Positions 27,014-37,193 of a DNA stretch of 64,000 nt are shown here, one piece after another. The notes under the pieces were generated by a model that saw only the letters and a list, made by a program, of their open reading frames with translations, did not search any database and was not told the DNA's origin. Origin of the DNA: Bacteroidales bacterium (lineage in GTDB: Bacteria > Bacteroidota > Bacteroidia > Bacteroidales > UBA932); assembly GCA_017438975.1 (NCBI GenBank), contig JAFRUH010000025.1, positions 62,001 through 126,000 of the forward strand, read 5' to 3'. The position numbers and the translations under genes are program-made. Every line of letters begins with the position of its first letter. Positions within the stretch are counted from its first letter, which is position 1.

Positions 27014-27952
27014 ATGAACCACTTGGGAGAAATCATTTCATTGCTGGTCGCCGTCTCCTGGACGGCGACCGCACTTTTCGCCGACGAGGCCAGCCACCGG
27101 CTCGGCGCGATGACCGTCAATGTCATCCGGCTGGTCATTTCCGCCGTCATCCTCGCCCTCGTCCTCTGGTGCACGGTCGGCTCCCCCTACCCGGTCTATG
27201 CGGACGGCGCCACCTGGCACTGGCTCGGGCTCTCGGCCCTCGTCGGCTATATTTTCGGAGATTTCTGCCTCTTCAACTCATACGTCATCATCGGAGCCCG
27301 TTTCGGACAGCTATTCATGACCCTGGCTCCCCCGGCCGCCGCCGTAACGGGGATGCTCCTCCTCGGGGAAACGATGAGCTGGAAAGCCGTCCTGGCGATG
27401 GTCGTCACCCTCTCGGGTATCGCGATTTCCATCCTCAGCAGGACCGACGGGAAGCATGTCCGGCTCAACCTTCCCCTCAAGGGCATCCTGCTCGGAATCG
27501 GCGCCGGTGTCGGACAGGGCGTCGGTCTCGTGCTGAGCAAGATCGGCCTGCAGCATTACGAAGCCGCCCTTCCCGCGGACACCCCAGCCCTGATGGGAGA
27601 GATGCTTCCGGTCGCTTCTACGATGATCCGTTCCGTGGTAGGCGGGATCGGCTTCCTCGCAATCATGGCCCTGATGAAAGACCTGCCCAAACTGAAAGCG
27701 GCATTCCAGAATCGTGAGGGCATGAAATATGCCCTCCTCACGACTCTCTTCGGGCCCGTGATCGGGGTGTCGCTGTCGCTCATGGCCGTCCGCTCCGCCA
27801 ATGCCGGCATCGCCTCTACGCTGATGGCCCTGACGCCGGTCCTGATCATTATTCCCTATGTTTTCATCTACAAGCGGAAAGTCTCCGGCAAGGAAATCCT
27901 CGGCGCCTGCCTGAGTATGACGGGCGTCGCCTTTTTCTTCCTGCTTAATTGA
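27014..27952 (+). CDS. EamA / DMT superfamily permease
   Basis: A 312-residue integral membrane protein with about ten hydrophobic segments in two EamA repeats, first near residues 5-140 (FLxFGD-type region YIFGDFCLFNSY) and second near residues 155-310. Members export or import small metabolites; the substrate cannot be read from sequence. It begins three bases after the M16 gene and so likely shares its transcript. Confidence 0.88.
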   Translation: MNHLGEIISLLVAVSWTATALFADEASHRLGAMTVNVIRLVISAVILALVLWCTVGSPYPVYADGATWHWLGLSALVGYIFGDFCLFNSYVIIGARFGQLFMTLAPPAAAVTGMLLLGETMSWKAVLAMVVTLSGIAISILSRTDGKHVRLNLPLKGILLGIGAGVGQGVGLVLSKIGLQHYEAALPADTPALMGEMLPVASTMIRSVVGGIGFLAIMALMKDLPKLKAAFQNREGMKYALLTTLFGPVIGVSLSLMAVRSANAGIASTLMALTPVLIIIPYVFIYKRKVSGKEILGACLSMTGVAFFFLLN

Positions 27953-27984
27953 TTTATTTTCTTTTATTAAAGCGGAAAAATTAG

Positions 27985-27992
27985 TATCTTCG
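27985..27992 (+). promoter_or_regulatory. Probable -7 box for purC-purB-purA
   Basis: TATCTTCG differs from TAnnTTTG at one base and lies 22 bases before the ATG at 28015, in a 62-bp AT-rich gap. A T-run sits about 20 bp upstream but no clean TTTG -33 element is present. Confidence 0.4.
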
Positions 27993-28014
27993 CATACGGA
28001 TTTATCAATTCGTC

Positions 28015-28959
28015 ATGAACGCCATCGTTTCTACTGATTTTCACTTTCCGGGTCAAGTCTCGAAATACACCGGAAAGGTCCGTGATGTCTACAGTATCGG
28101 ATCCGATTACCTGATCATGGTCGCGACAGACCGTATTTCCGCCTTCGATGTCGTCCTTCCGAGAGGGATTCCCTTCAAGGGACAGGTGCTGAACCAGATT
28201 GCATCCGAATTCCTCGACGCGACGGCGGATATTCTCCCGAATTGGAAAATCGCCGTTCCGGACCCGATGGTCACCGTCGGCTGGCGCTGCGAACCTTTCA
28301 AGGTCGAAATGGTCATCCGCGGCTACCTGACGGGCCATGCCTGGCGCGAATACAAAGCCGGGAAGCGTACCCTCTGCGGGGTTCCCCTCCCGGACGGGAT
28401 GGTCGAGAACCAGGCCTTCCCGGAACCCGTCATCACCCCGACGACCAAAGCCACCGAAGGTCACGATGAAGATATCAGCCGGGAGGAAATCATCGCCAGG
28501 GGCATCGTCTCCCGGGAAGATTACGAGCAGCTCGAAGCCTACACCCGCGCCCTCTTCCGAAGGGGCACCGAAATCGCGGCCGGGAAAGGCCTGATCCTCG
28601 TCGATACCAAATATGAATTCGGCAAGCGGGACGGACGCATCTTCCTGATGGACGAAATCCATACGCCGGACTCCTCCCGCTATTTCTATGCGGACGGATA
28701 CGCGGAAAGGCTCGCCCGCGGGGAACACCAGAGGCAACTGTCCAAGGAATTCGTCCGCGAGTGGCTGATGCAGAACGGTTTCCAGGGAAAAGAAGGCCAG
28801 CAGGTACCGGAAATGACGGATGAGATAGTCGCCGGAATCACAGACCGTTATGCGGAACTCTTCCGGCAGATCGCCGGACGTCCTTTCGAGGGTGCCGAAT
28901 GCGACGACGTCCCCGCCCGTATTGAAAAGAATATCAATTCATTCCTCCAGACATTATGA
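28015..28959 (+). CDS. purC: SAICAR synthetase, long ADE1-like type
   Basis: A 314-residue PurC of the longer type common in Bacteroidota and similar to yeast ADE1: YTGKVRDVY at the N terminus, [40 protein letters not shown] and the [12 protein letters not shown] signature. It forms an operon with purB, with which it overlaps by four bases, and purA. PurB acts on the SAICAR product, so it is well placed to be the housekeeping SAICAR synthetase. The window also has a B. subtilis-like purC at 8606 and a short variant at 13544. Confidence 0.92.
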   Translation: MNAIVSTDFHFPGQVSKYTGKVRDVYSIGSDYLIMVATDRISAFDVVLPRGIPFKGQVLNQIASEFLDATADILPNWKIAVPDPMVTVGWRCEPFKVEMVIRGYLTGHAWREYKAGKRTLCGVPLPDGMVENQAFPEPVITPTTKATEGHDEDISREEIIARGIVSREDYEQLEAYTRALFRRGTEIAAGKGLILVDTKYEFGKRDGRIFLMDEIHTPDSSRYFYADGYAERLARGEHQRQLSKEFVREWLMQNGFQGKEGQQVPEMTDEIVAGITDRYAELFRQIAGRPFEGAECDDVPARIEKNINSFLQTL

Positions 28960-30248
28960 TCGAGCGCTATTCCCGGAAAGTTATGAGGGACATCTGGACC
29001 GAAGAGAATAAGTTCAGAGCCTATCTCGAAGTCGAAATCCTCTCCTGCGAAGCCTGGATGCGCCTCGGGGTCATCCCGGAGGAGGATGTCGCGAAAATCC
29101 GCGCCGGAGCGACCTTCAGCGTGGACCGCATCAAGGAGATCGAAGCCCAGACCCGCCACGACGTCGTCGCCTTCACGCGCGCCGTCAGCGAAAGTCTCGG
29201 TCCGGAGCGGAAATGGGTCCATTACGGGCTGACTTCGACCGATGTCGTCGATACCGCGAACGGGTACCTCCTCAAGCAGGCCGACGAAATTCTCCTGAAA
29301 GACCTGGAGGATTTCCAGGAAGTGCTCCGCCGCCGCGCCCTCGAATTCAAGGAGACCCCCTGCATCGGCAGGACCCACGGAATCCATGCGGACATCACAT
29401 CCTTCGGCCTGAAATGGGCTCTCTGGTACGAGGAAATGAAACGGAACATCGAACGCTTCCGTTTCGCCGCCAGAGGGGTGGAAGCCGGAAAGATCAGCGG
29501 TGCGGTCGGCAATTTCGCCAATATCCCGCCGTCTATCCAGGACTATGTCTGCGAAAAACTCGGGATCCAGTCCGCCGACATCTCGACCCAGGTCCTCCAG
29601 CGGGACCGGCATGCCTTTTATATCGCGACCCTCGCAATCATCGCCTCGACCCTCGAGCAGATGGCCTTCGAGGTCCGAAACCTCCAGCGCACCGAAGTCC
29701 GGGAAGTCGAGGAGGCGTTCTCCAAGGGGCAGAAGGGGTCCAGCGCCATGCCGCACAAAAGGAACCCGATCAGCAGCGAGAACATCTGCGGCTGCGCCCG
29801 CGTCATGCGCGGATATATGGCCGCATCCTGTGAAAACGTCGCCCTCTGGCACGAGCGGGACATCTCCCATTCCTCGACCGAGCGCATCATCCTCCCGGAC
29901 GCCACCGAGCTCCTGGACTATATGCTGTGCCGCTTCAGGGGGATCCTGGAGAATCTCGTCGTCTACCCCGAAACGATGCGGGCCAACATCTGGCGCACCC
30001 GCGGGGTCATCTTCGCGCAACGGGTCATGAACGCGCTCATCGAAAAGGGACTCTCCCGCGAGGAAGCCTACGACACGGTCCAGCCGATTGCCATGAAGGC
30101 ATGGACAGAAGGTCTTGATTACCAAACGCTTCTTAAAGAAAACGAAAAAGTGATGCAACTCCTCGGCGAAGAAAGCCTGGACGCTTGCTTCACCCTTGAT
30201 TATTATTTCAAAAACGTAGATTACATTTTTAAACGAGTAGGTATATGA
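28956..30248 (+). CDS. purB: Adenylosuccinate lyase
   Basis: Releases fumarate from SAICAR and from adenylosuccinate. The 430-residue protein has the superfamily signature [11 protein letters not shown] near residue 265, the TSTDVVDTA and RTHGIHA segments carrying substrate-binding and acid-base residues. It overlaps purC by four bases at its start and purA by four bases at its end, indicating translational coupling. Confidence 0.96.
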   Translation: MIERYSRKVMRDIWTEENKFRAYLEVEILSCEAWMRLGVIPEEDVAKIRAGATFSVDRIKEIEAQTRHDVVAFTRAVSESLGPERKWVHYGLTSTDVVDTANGYLLKQADEILLKDLEDFQEVLRRRALEFKETPCIGRTHGIHADITSFGLKWALWYEEMKRNIERFRFAARGVEAGKISGAVGNFANIPPSIQDYVCEKLGIQSADISTQVLQRDRHAFYIATLAIIASTLEQMAFEVRNLQRTEVREVEEAFSKGQKGSSAMPHKRNPISSENICGCARVMRGYMAASCENVALWHERDISHSSTERIILPDATELLDYMLCRFRGILENLVVYPETMRANIWRTRGVIFAQRVMNALIEKGLSREEAYDTVQPIAMKAWTEGLDYQTLLKENEKVMQLLGEESLDACFTLDYYFKNVDYIFKRVGI

Positions 30249-31510
30249 AAAAGGTTGATGTGGTCCTCGGTCTCCAGTGGGGCGACGAGGGAAAAGGCAA
30301 GGTTGTCGATGTTCTTACCCCTGATTACAAGGTGATCGCCCGTTTCCAGGGCGGCCCCAACGCCGGTCATTCGCTCGTCTTCGACGGAGACGGGTTCGTG
30401 CTTCACACCGTTCCGTCCGGTATCTTCCGGAAGGACTCCGTCAATATCATCGGCAACGGCGTCGTTATCGATCCGGTCATCCTCCAGGATGAGATCGAAG
30501 CGATCGAGGCCAAAGGCGTCGACATCACCGGAAAGCTGCTGATTTCCAAGAAGGCCCATCTGATCCTCCCCACCCACCGGATGCTGGACGCCGCCAGCGA
30601 GACAGCCAAGGGAAAGGGCAAGATCGGTTCCACCCTCAAGGGCATCGGACCGACCTATATGGACAAGACCGGACGCAACGGCCTCCGCGTCGGCGATATC
30701 CTCTCCGAGGACTTCATCCAGCGCTACGAAGCCCTCAAATACAAGCATTACGGAATTCTCTCCCAGTATAAGTTCCCCTTCGACATCACGGACTACGAGG
30801 TCAAGTGGTTCAGCGCCGTGGAGAGCATGAAACGCTTTACGTTCATCGACAGTGAGTTCGCCGTCAACCGGTATCTCGACAACGATGTTCCTATCCTCGC
30901 GGAAGGCGCTCAGGGCGCCATGTTGGACATCGACTTCGGAACCTATCCTTTCGTCACTTCTTCGAACACGATGACCGCCGGCGTTTGCACCGGCCTCGGC
31001 GTCGCCCCGAACCGGGTCGGCAAGGTCATGGGTATCTTCAAGGCATACTGCACCCGCGTCGGCAGCGGTCCCTTCCCTACCGAACTCTTCGACGCGGACG
31101 GAGAGCGTCTCCGCCAGATCGGCCGTGAATACGGCGCCACGACCGGCCGTCCGCGCCGCTGCGGCTGGCTCGACCTCGTCGCGCTCAAGTACGCGGTCAT
31201 GATGAACGGGGTCAGCGAACTGATCATGATGAAAGCCGACGTGATGAACAACTTCGACACGATCAAGGTTGCAACGGCCTACAAGATCGGAAACGAAACC
31301 GTCGGCGATTTCCCCTACGAATGCCCGAATGATGTCGAACCGGTCTACCGCGAGTTCCCGGGCTGGAAGTCCGACATCACGGGCGTCCGGAAATACGAGG
31401 ACTTCCCCGAGAAGTTCAAACAGTACGTCGACTTTATCGAGAAGGAGACCGGCTGCCCGATCCGCATCATCTCCGTCGGTCCCGACCGGAAAGAGATTGT
31501 TCTTCGGTAA
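30245..31510 (+). CDS. purA: Adenylosuccinate synthetase
   Basis: Couples IMP and aspartate with GTP hydrolysis to give adenylosuccinate, the first step to AMP. The 421-residue protein has the N-terminal loop [10 protein letters not shown], the FQGGPNAGH segment, the [10 protein letters not shown] region and a C-terminal base-recognition segment near SVGPDRKE. It is the last gene of the purC-purB-purA operon. Confidence 0.97.
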   Translation: MKKVDVVLGLQWGDEGKGKVVDVLTPDYKVIARFQGGPNAGHSLVFDGDGFVLHTVPSGIFRKDSVNIIGNGVVIDPVILQDEIEAIEAKGVDITGKLLISKKAHLILPTHRMLDAASETAKGKGKIGSTLKGIGPTYMDKTGRNGLRVGDILSEDFIQRYEALKYKHYGILSQYKFPFDITDYEVKWFSAVESMKRFTFIDSEFAVNRYLDNDVPILAEGAQGAMLDIDFGTYPFVTSSNTMTAGVCTGLGVAPNRVGKVMGIFKAYCTRVGSGPFPTELFDADGERLRQIGREYGATTGRPRRCGWLDLVALKYAVMMNGVSELIMMKADVMNNFDTIKVATAYKIGNETVGDFPYECPNDVEPVYREFPGWKSDITGVRKYEDFPEKFKQYVDFIEKETGCPIRIISVGPDRKEIVLR

Positions 31511-31543
31511 TCAATTGAAAACGAGAATATAAAGCGAAATTAC

Positions 31544-32953
31544 ATGAAGAAATCCCTCAAGTATTTGATCCTACTTGCCGCCCTCGGATTCTCCCTTTCC
31601 GTCACGGCCCAGGACAAGACGATCCGGAAACTGATCGAACTCGGGACCACCGACAACAAGACCATGGAGATCGAGGATTTCATCGCGAACCGGATCGGCG
31701 GACGTCCGGTCGGTTCGCATGCCCTCGAGGACGCCGAGCGCTGGGTGGCGGACCAGTTCCGTTCCTGGGGTCTGGAAGTCATGGTCCAGGAAGTCGGGGA
31801 AATCCCGGTCGGTTTCAACCGGGGGCCCTGGTCGGGCCGGATCGTGAATAGCGGTGAGCCTCTCCATTTCGGGACCCCGACCTATACTTCTGGGACGAAG
31901 GGCCCCCAGCGGGGTCATGTCGTCATCGTTCCGAAAGATGACCGGGAGTTCGACCGGATGAAAGGAACGGCGAAAGGCGCCTGGGTGCTCCTCGAGAGCA
32001 AATCCAGGGGCTTCGCCCTCAGTTTCAGGGATTCCGTGATGCTCTCCAAACTCATCGATGCGGGCGCCCTCGGGTTCATCCAGTCTGCGGAACTCCCGAT
32101 CCAGATCCATTACGACCGTGCCCACTGCTTCGACATCACGATGGACAATCTCCCCACCGTCTGCGATATCAAACTGGACAAGAACCAGTTCGAGGCGATC
32201 TACGCCAAGGTCAAGGCGCGCGAGAGGGTCGAACTGGAATTCGACATCCGGAACCACTTCTCCCCCGGTCCCGTCAAGTTCCACAACATCCTCGGCATCC
32301 TCCGGGGAAGCAAATATCCTAAGGAATATGTCATTTCCGGAAGCCATCTCGATTCCTATGACGTCGCCTGCGGCGCGGTCGACGACGGCCAGGGAACGAG
32401 CGTGAACATGGAAAGCGCCCGGCTCCTCGCCCTTTCCGGGGCTAAGCCGAAACGGACCATCATCTTCTCGATCTGGACCGGCGAGGAATATGGACTTCTC
32501 GGTTCGAAGTATTTCGTCGAGCAGAAAACCGTTCCGCTGGAGAAGATCTCGAACTACTTCAACCGGGACGGCGGACCGACTGTCGCCACATCCGTGACCG
32601 TTCCCCAGGCGATGTACGACGATTTCGTCAAGATTTGCGAACCGATTCCAGCGATCAATCCGGATTTCCCGTTCGAGGTACGCCTCCGGGAAGGAGGTCC
32701 GGTTCCGAAAAAGGGACGGGGTTCCGATCACGCCCATTTCGTCATGAACGGCGTTCCGGCGGTCTCCCTCGGTCTCCAGGACATCAAGGGATACGATTTC
32801 AATTACCGGGAGATCTGGCATACCGACCTCGACAGGTATGACAAGTGCATCCCCGAATACTTGGAGCATTCGGCCCTGGTCAATGCGATCGTCCTATACG
32901 GTGTCGCGAACCTGGACCACCTCCTCTCGCGGGACGGTTATTACATCGAGTAA
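31544..32953 (+). CDS. M28 family zinc aminopeptidase, secreted
   Basis: A 469-residue protein with an N-terminal signal peptide (cleavage near VTAQ). A PA-like domain fills roughly residues 100-230. The M28 catalytic region follows, with metal and catalytic motifs SGSHLDSYDVACGAVDDGQG and TGEEYGLLGS and a late SDHAHF. These match co-catalytic zinc aminopeptidases and carboxypeptidases, exported to the periplasm or surface. No promoter is evident in the 33-base gap after purA. It ends six bases from the sialidase pseudogene on the other strand. Confidence 0.9.
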   Translation: MKKSLKYLILLAALGFSLSVTAQDKTIRKLIELGTTDNKTMEIEDFIANRIGGRPVGSHALEDAERWVADQFRSWGLEVMVQEVGEIPVGFNRGPWSGRIVNSGEPLHFGTPTYTSGTKGPQRGHVVIVPKDDREFDRMKGTAKGAWVLLESKSRGFALSFRDSVMLSKLIDAGALGFIQSAELPIQIHYDRAHCFDITMDNLPTVCDIKLDKNQFEAIYAKVKARERVELEFDIRNHFSPGPVKFHNILGILRGSKYPKEYVISGSHLDSYDVACGAVDDGQGTSVNMESARLLALSGAKPKRTIIFSIWTGEEYGLLGSKYFVEQKTVPLEKISNYFNRDGGPTVATSVTVPQAMYDDFVKICEPIPAINPDFPFEVRLREGGPVPKKGRGSDHAHFVMNGVPAVSLGLQDIKGYDFNYREIWHTDLDRYDKCIPEYLEHSALVNAIVLYGVANLDHLLSRDGYYIE

Positions 32954-32959
32954 ACTCCT

Positions 32960-33689
32960 TTACGGACAATCGATCAGATCACGAAGACGTACGGCCTGGA
33001 ATACTAACTGGGCCGTACTTCCTTCATAGAGGACGCCGACGGTTTCCTTGTCGACCGGAGCAAGTTCCTTTCGTCGTTCGGACGAGACAGGGAATCCTAT
33101 AGGAATCCGCGCCGTCGTCCCCGCGGGTTCTGAGCGCGATTCCGAGCCGCCGGACAGCCGGTCCTTCTTCTTTCAGTGTGAGGGGGGTCTCCCCCGCTCC
33201 CTCCTTCAGCCGGATCGCCCGGACCCGGCAGGTAAAGGTAGCGGAAAGGTCGACCTTCTTCGAGTCTATCTCCAGGCTGACAAAGAAAAAATTCTGCTCC
33301 CGGACAAGGCTGCTGCGGAAAGGCAGGACAATCCGCCCGTCGCGGGAGGGACGCGCCTTCGAGAGTTCCCGGGCATAGGCGGGATCGTTCCAGAGCGACC
33401 AGCCTCCGGCCCATCGGCCGGACTGGGTCTTGAACTGGTTTGATGTCGTCCTGGAGGTCAGGACAGACGAGGTTCCGGTATAAAAGAGCCTTGCGCTCCG
33501 GACAGCCTTGACGGGGATTCCGTCGAGCTCCAGTTCGAACCGGCCTTCCACTTCCGCCGGCTCATCCGGGACGATCCGGATTTCGGAAACGACATTGCAG
33601 GGACGGTCCACGATGACCGGAATCCGGGGATTGTGGACCTCGGCGGCAAGGCCGGACAGAAGGATGGAAAGGACGGCGGAAAGGATCAT
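32960..33689 (-). pseudogene. Sialidase with internal deletion and frameshift
   Basis: The ATG at 33689 opens a signal peptide and an N-terminal sialidase carbohydrate-binding-like domain, ending with the start of the catalytic propeller (DSYRIPCLVRTTKGT). The frame then breaks and stops at 33024. In the next frame the DNA from about 33072 to 32960 encodes VGVLYEGSTAQLVF and a terminal RLRDLIDC, which matches the end of bacterial sialidases. The five-bladed catalytic core with its Asp boxes is missing, roughly 0.9 kb by comparison with a normal length of about 540 residues. The start overlaps the nagA stop by four bases, so the ancestral operon was nagA-sialidase. Confidence 0.8.
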
Positions 33690-34855
33690 AGAGAAACGGG
33701 TTTTCCGGCCGTAATGACGGAACGTACCCGGATATCGTCATCGAAAAGGACGAAGTCGGCATCCTTCCCGATGCGGATCGAACCCTTGCTGTGGGCGCGG
33801 ACCATCTTGGCCGGGGAGAGGGACATCATCTCTACGGCATCGTACAGCGGTACGCCCGCCTGGTTGACCATGACCCGGACCAGGTGGTCGGCGGTCGCAA
33901 CACTGCCGGCAAGGGCGGAATGGTCCAGAAGCTTTCCGACTCCCTCGTGGATGACGGACTGGGCGCCGTGCGGCGGACGTCCGTTATAGAAAACGGTGCC
34001 TTCGGGCATGCCCGCAGGGGCCAGGGCATCGGTGCAGAGGGCGGTCCGGTCGGCTCCCTTGAACTTCCAGACCATCCGGAGGATCTCCTTCGGAAGATGC
34101 TTCCCGTCCGCGATCATCTCGACGGAAAGCCCGTCCAGGAGATATCCCGCCTCGACGGCGCCGGCGACACGGTAGCATCCGACCTTGTAACAGGCGGACA
34201 TCGCCGAATAGAAATGGGTCATCATCGAATAGCCCGAGAACATGGCGGCTTCGACCTGGGCGAAGGAGGCCGCCGTATGGGCGACGGATGCGACGATGCC
34301 GCGCCTGGAAAGCATTTTCCCGAGAGCGAGGGCGTTGTCGAGTTCCGGGGCGATGCTCCAGCGGATGACCGCGTCGGTATGGGAAAGGATTTCCTCCGCC
34401 CTGGGCAGGTCGGGATCGGAAAGGAAGGCGGGATCCTGCCCCCCGCATTTGACAGGATTGAGGAAGGGACCTTCCAAATGCAGCCCCAGCAGCGTGAAAG
34501 GCGGACGGGAGGCGCGGACCTGGCTGAACGCGTCGAAAACCTGGTACAGTTCCTCGTCGGGGCAGGTCAGCGTCGTCGGGACGATCGACGTCGTACCGTG
34601 GGCGAGATGGAACCGGGCAGCCCCTTCGATGGACTCGGGGGTACCGTCCATGAATCCGAATCCGCCCCCGCCGTGGACGTGGATATCCACGAAACCGGGA
34701 GAGAGGTAGAGACCGCCGGCATCGTATGTCACGACGTTTACACCCAGTTCCCGGACCGGCAGTATATCGGTTATTTTTCCATCCTGGCAGACGACTGCCA
34801 GCCCCTCCCGGATCTCACCGGGAAAGATTACCTTGGCATTGACGATGATCATCAT
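33686..34855 (-). CDS. nagA: N-acetylglucosamine-6-phosphate deacetylase
   Basis: Deacetylates GlcNAc-6-phosphate to glucosamine-6-phosphate in amino sugar use or recycling. The 389-residue amidohydrolase has DIHVHGGGGFGF near residue 57, LGLHLEGPF, the histidines of VAHT and THFYSAM, and the catalytic Asp in LCTDALAPAG. Two Met codons begin the protein; the second could be the start. Overlap with the sialidase remnant downstream suggests a former host-glycan or sialic acid role. Confidence 0.93.
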   Translation of the reverse strand: MMIIVNAKVIFPGEIREGLAVVCQDGKITDILPVRELGVNVVTYDAGGLYLSPGFVDIHVHGGGGFGFMDGTPESIEGAARFHLAHGTTSIVPTTLTCPDEELYQVFDAFSQVRASRPPFTLLGLHLEGPFLNPVKCGGQDPAFLSDPDLPRAEEILSHTDAVIRWSIAPELDNALALGKMLSRRGIVASVAHTAASFAQVEAAMFSGYSMMTHFYSAMSACYKVGCYRVAGAVEAGYLLDGLSVEMIADGKHLPKEILRMVWKFKGADRTALCTDALAPAGMPEGTVFYNGRPPHGAQSVIHEGVGKLLDHSALAGSVATADHLVRVMVNQAGVPLYDAVEMMSLSPAKMVRAHSKGSIRIGKDADFVLFDDDIRVRSVITAGKPVSL

Positions 34856-34877
34856 TGGGAAGCATTGTTAACGAAAG

Positions 34878-34885
34878 CAAATATA
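34878..34885 (-). promoter_or_regulatory. -7 box TATATTTG for nagA
   Basis: Exact TAnnTTTG match on the minus strand, 22 bases before the nagA ATG. It lies 13 bp from the oppositely directed mutY box, so the two promoters overlap back to back in a 62-bp region. Confidence 0.55.
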
Positions 34886-34898
34886 CGAATAAAGTTAT

Positions 34899-34906
34899 TA
34901 TCTTTG
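34899..34906 (+). promoter_or_regulatory. -7 box TATCTTTG for mutY
   Basis: Exact TAnnTTTG match 11 bases before the mutY ATG, implying a very short 5' leader. No TTTG is found at standard spacing upstream. Confidence 0.6.
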
Positions 34907-34917
34907 TCCTGCCCGAA

Positions 34918-35946
34918 ATGAAAGATCCATTCTTTTCTGAAACAATCCTGGACTGGTATGCCCGGAACGGACGCGACCTCCCCTGGAGAAGGACGCGGGA
35001 TCCGTATGCCATCTGGATCAGCGAGATCATCCTGCAGCAAACCCGGATCGCCCAGGGCACGGCCTATTGGGAAAGGTTCATGGCCCGTTTCCCCGACGTG
35101 GAGACCCTCGCGGAAGCGGACGAAGACGAAGTCCTCCGGCTCTGGGAGGGACTCGGCTATTATTCCCGTGCAAGGAACCTCCATGCGGCCGCGAAGCAGA
35201 TTGCCGCGGCGGGGTCCTTCCCGGATACGCTGGATGGCATCCGCTCCCTGAGAGGCATCGGCGATTACACGGCGGCTGCGATCGGGTCCATCGCTTTCGG
35301 GCTGGACGCGGCTGTCCTGGACGGGAATGTCTACCGGGTTCTCTCCCGATACTTCGGCATCGCGACCCCGGTCGGCTCGACTGCGGCGAAGAAAGAATTC
35401 TCCGACCTCGCCCGGGAACTCCTTCCTCCGGGCAAGGCCGCCGATTTCAACCAGGGGATCATGGACTTCGGCGCCATACAATGTACACCCGTTTCCCCTG
35501 CCTGCGGGACCTGCCCCCTGTCCGGCTCCTGCCGGGCATTCAAGACGGACCGGACCGGAATCCTTCCCGTAAAGAGAGAGGCGAAGGCTGCGTCGGTCCG
35601 CCATTTTTCCTATGTCTATCTCCGGAGCGGAGGAATGACGGCTTTCCGCAAAAGGCCGGCCGGAGACATCTGGCAGGGCCTCTGGGAGCCGCTTCTCTTC
35701 GAATCTCCAGACGGAACCGGGGCCCTGCCGGAATGGATCCTCACCCTCTCCCCCGTCCTTCTCCGGGAAGGATTCCGCCACCAGCTGACCCACAGGACAC
35801 TCCTGACGGATTTCTACCGGGCGGAAACGGAGGAAAAGCCGGAGCTTCCCGAGGGGTACCGGTGGATAAAGGAACAGGACCTCGACCGGTTCGGGAAACC
35901 CCGCCTTGTCGAGATCCTGCTGGAGATCCTTGAAGGGAAAGACTAA
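34918..35946 (+). CDS. mutY: A/G-specific adenine DNA glycosylase
   Basis: Removes adenine mispaired with 8-oxoguanine. The 342-residue protein starts at the ATG at 34918, just after a promoter box; the frame extends into the promoter region but that part is not expected to be translated. Seen are the helix motif ILQQTRI (38-44), the helix-hairpin-helix LRGIGDYTAAAI, the catalytic Asp region LDGNVYRV, the [4Fe-4S] cysteines Cys-x6-Cys-x2-Cys-x5-Cys around residues 191-207, and a C-terminal NUDIX-like 8-oxoG recognition domain. Confidence 0.95.
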   Translation: MKDPFFSETILDWYARNGRDLPWRRTRDPYAIWISEIILQQTRIAQGTAYWERFMARFPDVETLAEADEDEVLRLWEGLGYYSRARNLHAAAKQIAAAGSFPDTLDGIRSLRGIGDYTAAAIGSIAFGLDAAVLDGNVYRVLSRYFGIATPVGSTAAKKEFSDLARELLPPGKAADFNQGIMDFGAIQCTPVSPACGTCPLSGSCRAFKTDRTGILPVKREAKAASVRHFSYVYLRSGGMTAFRKRPAGDIWQGLWEPLLFESPDGTGALPEWILTLSPVLLREGFRHQLTHRTLLTDFYRAETEEKPELPEGYRWIKEQDLDRFGKPRLVEILLEILEGKD

Positions 35947-37193
35947 CGCTTGATGCTCTGGCCGATCAGGTAGCAGACGGCGGCGACCGCCATGCCGTTG
36001 ATGGCCGGGAAGCCCCAATGGACGAGGTTGGCGACGACGGCGCCGAGGACTACACCTATGACGGCAGACCAGTCGACCTTCCGGGTAGGCTCGCTTCCGT
36101 CCAGATACGGCTTCTTATTCATGAAATAGCTGATAATCAAAATGATACCGACAGGCGGAAGGGTGCAGTTCAGGACATTCAGCCACCCGCAGAAATTCCA
36201 GTAGAGCCAGACGGCGCTCAGCGTACCGATGATTCCGGAGACCAGGACCATCGTCTTCTTGCTCCAGCCGAAGATGTTGGAAAGACCGAGGCCGGCGGAA
36301 TAAAGCGCGTTGTCGTTGGTGGTCCAGATGTTCAGTCCGAGAACGAGGACCGCGGCGTAGAACAGGTTCAGGTTCAGCATGACCTCGAAAATATCGTTTC
36401 CTCCCGCATAGATGCTCGAAACGGCGCCGAAGAGGAACATCAGGCTGTTACCGATGAAGAAGGCGATAATCGTGGTGATGAGGCCCACCTTTCCGCTCTT
36501 GGCGAAGCGGGTGAAATTCGGGGTGGCCGTACCTCCTGACACGAAACTTCCGACGACAAGACCCGCTCCGGCGATAATGCCAAGGTCCTTTGTCCCTTTC
36601 GAGAACTGGGCGACAAGGCCGGTATCCCCGCTGCGGATCGCCATGATCATCGCGACCGTGCCGAGAATCGCGACCGCCGGGACGGCGATGTAGCTGATAA
36701 TCGTCAGGCTCTTGATTCCGTAATAGGCACTCGCAGTCATCAGAAGGCCCGCGACCGCCACCAGCAGGTATCCCTGCCAGGGCATGTGCTCGGGCGTAAC
36801 TTCAAGTCCCAGGAACTCCTTGGCGACCGGAATCGCGAACATCGCGAGTCCGACCCCGAACCAGCCGATCTGCGTGAAGCTGATCATCGCGCTCGGGAGG
36901 AAACTGCCTTTCGTGCCGAAGCTCCTGCGCGCGAGCATATCGAGGGTCAGGCCGCTTTCCGCGCCGATGTAACCCAGGGAACCGGTATAAGCCGCGAGAA
37001 TCAGTCCGCCGAGAAGAAGGGCCCAGAGGAACCCCTTGAAGTCCAGTCCCTGCGACAGCTGCTGGCCTACCCACATGCTGGCGGAGAAGAACGTGAAGCC
37101 GAGCATGACCATGAACATGCTCAAGTTGCTTTTGCGGCCGGCGCGGTCGACCGGCGTCGATGTGTAGTCTACATCGGTTTTTTTACTGCTCAT
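35943..37193 (-). CDS. NCS1 family nucleobase permease, cytosine permease-like
   Basis: A 416-residue membrane protein with about twelve transmembrane segments, resembling CodB and related nucleobase:cation symporters (early GFTFFSASMWVGQQL, conserved IGWFGVG and LNIWTTNDNALYSAGLGLSN). Cytosine is the likely substrate but purines or allantoin cannot be excluded. The start at 37193 overlaps the upstream phosphoribosyltransferase-like gene by 11 bases, so the two are translationally coupled and probably act together in base salvage. Confidence 0.85.
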   Translation of the reverse strand: MSSKKTDVDYTSTPVDRAGRKSNLSMFMVMLGFTFFSASMWVGQQLSQGLDFKGFLWALLLGGLILAAYTGSLGYIGAESGLTLDMLARRSFGTKGSFLPSAMISFTQIGWFGVGLAMFAIPVAKEFLGLEVTPEHMPWQGYLLVAVAGLLMTASAYYGIKSLTIISYIAVPAVAILGTVAMIMAIRSGDTGLVAQFSKGTKDLGIIAGAGLVVGSFVSGGTATPNFTRFAKSGKVGLITTIIAFFIGNSLMFLFGAVSSIYAGGNDIFEVMLNLNLFYAAVLVLGLNIWTTNDNALYSAGLGLSNIFGWSKKTMVLVSGIIGTLSAVWLYWNFCGWLNVLNCTLPPVGIILIISYFMNKKPYLDGSEPTRKVDWSAVIGVVLGAVVANLVHWGFPAINGMAVAAVCYLIGQSIKR

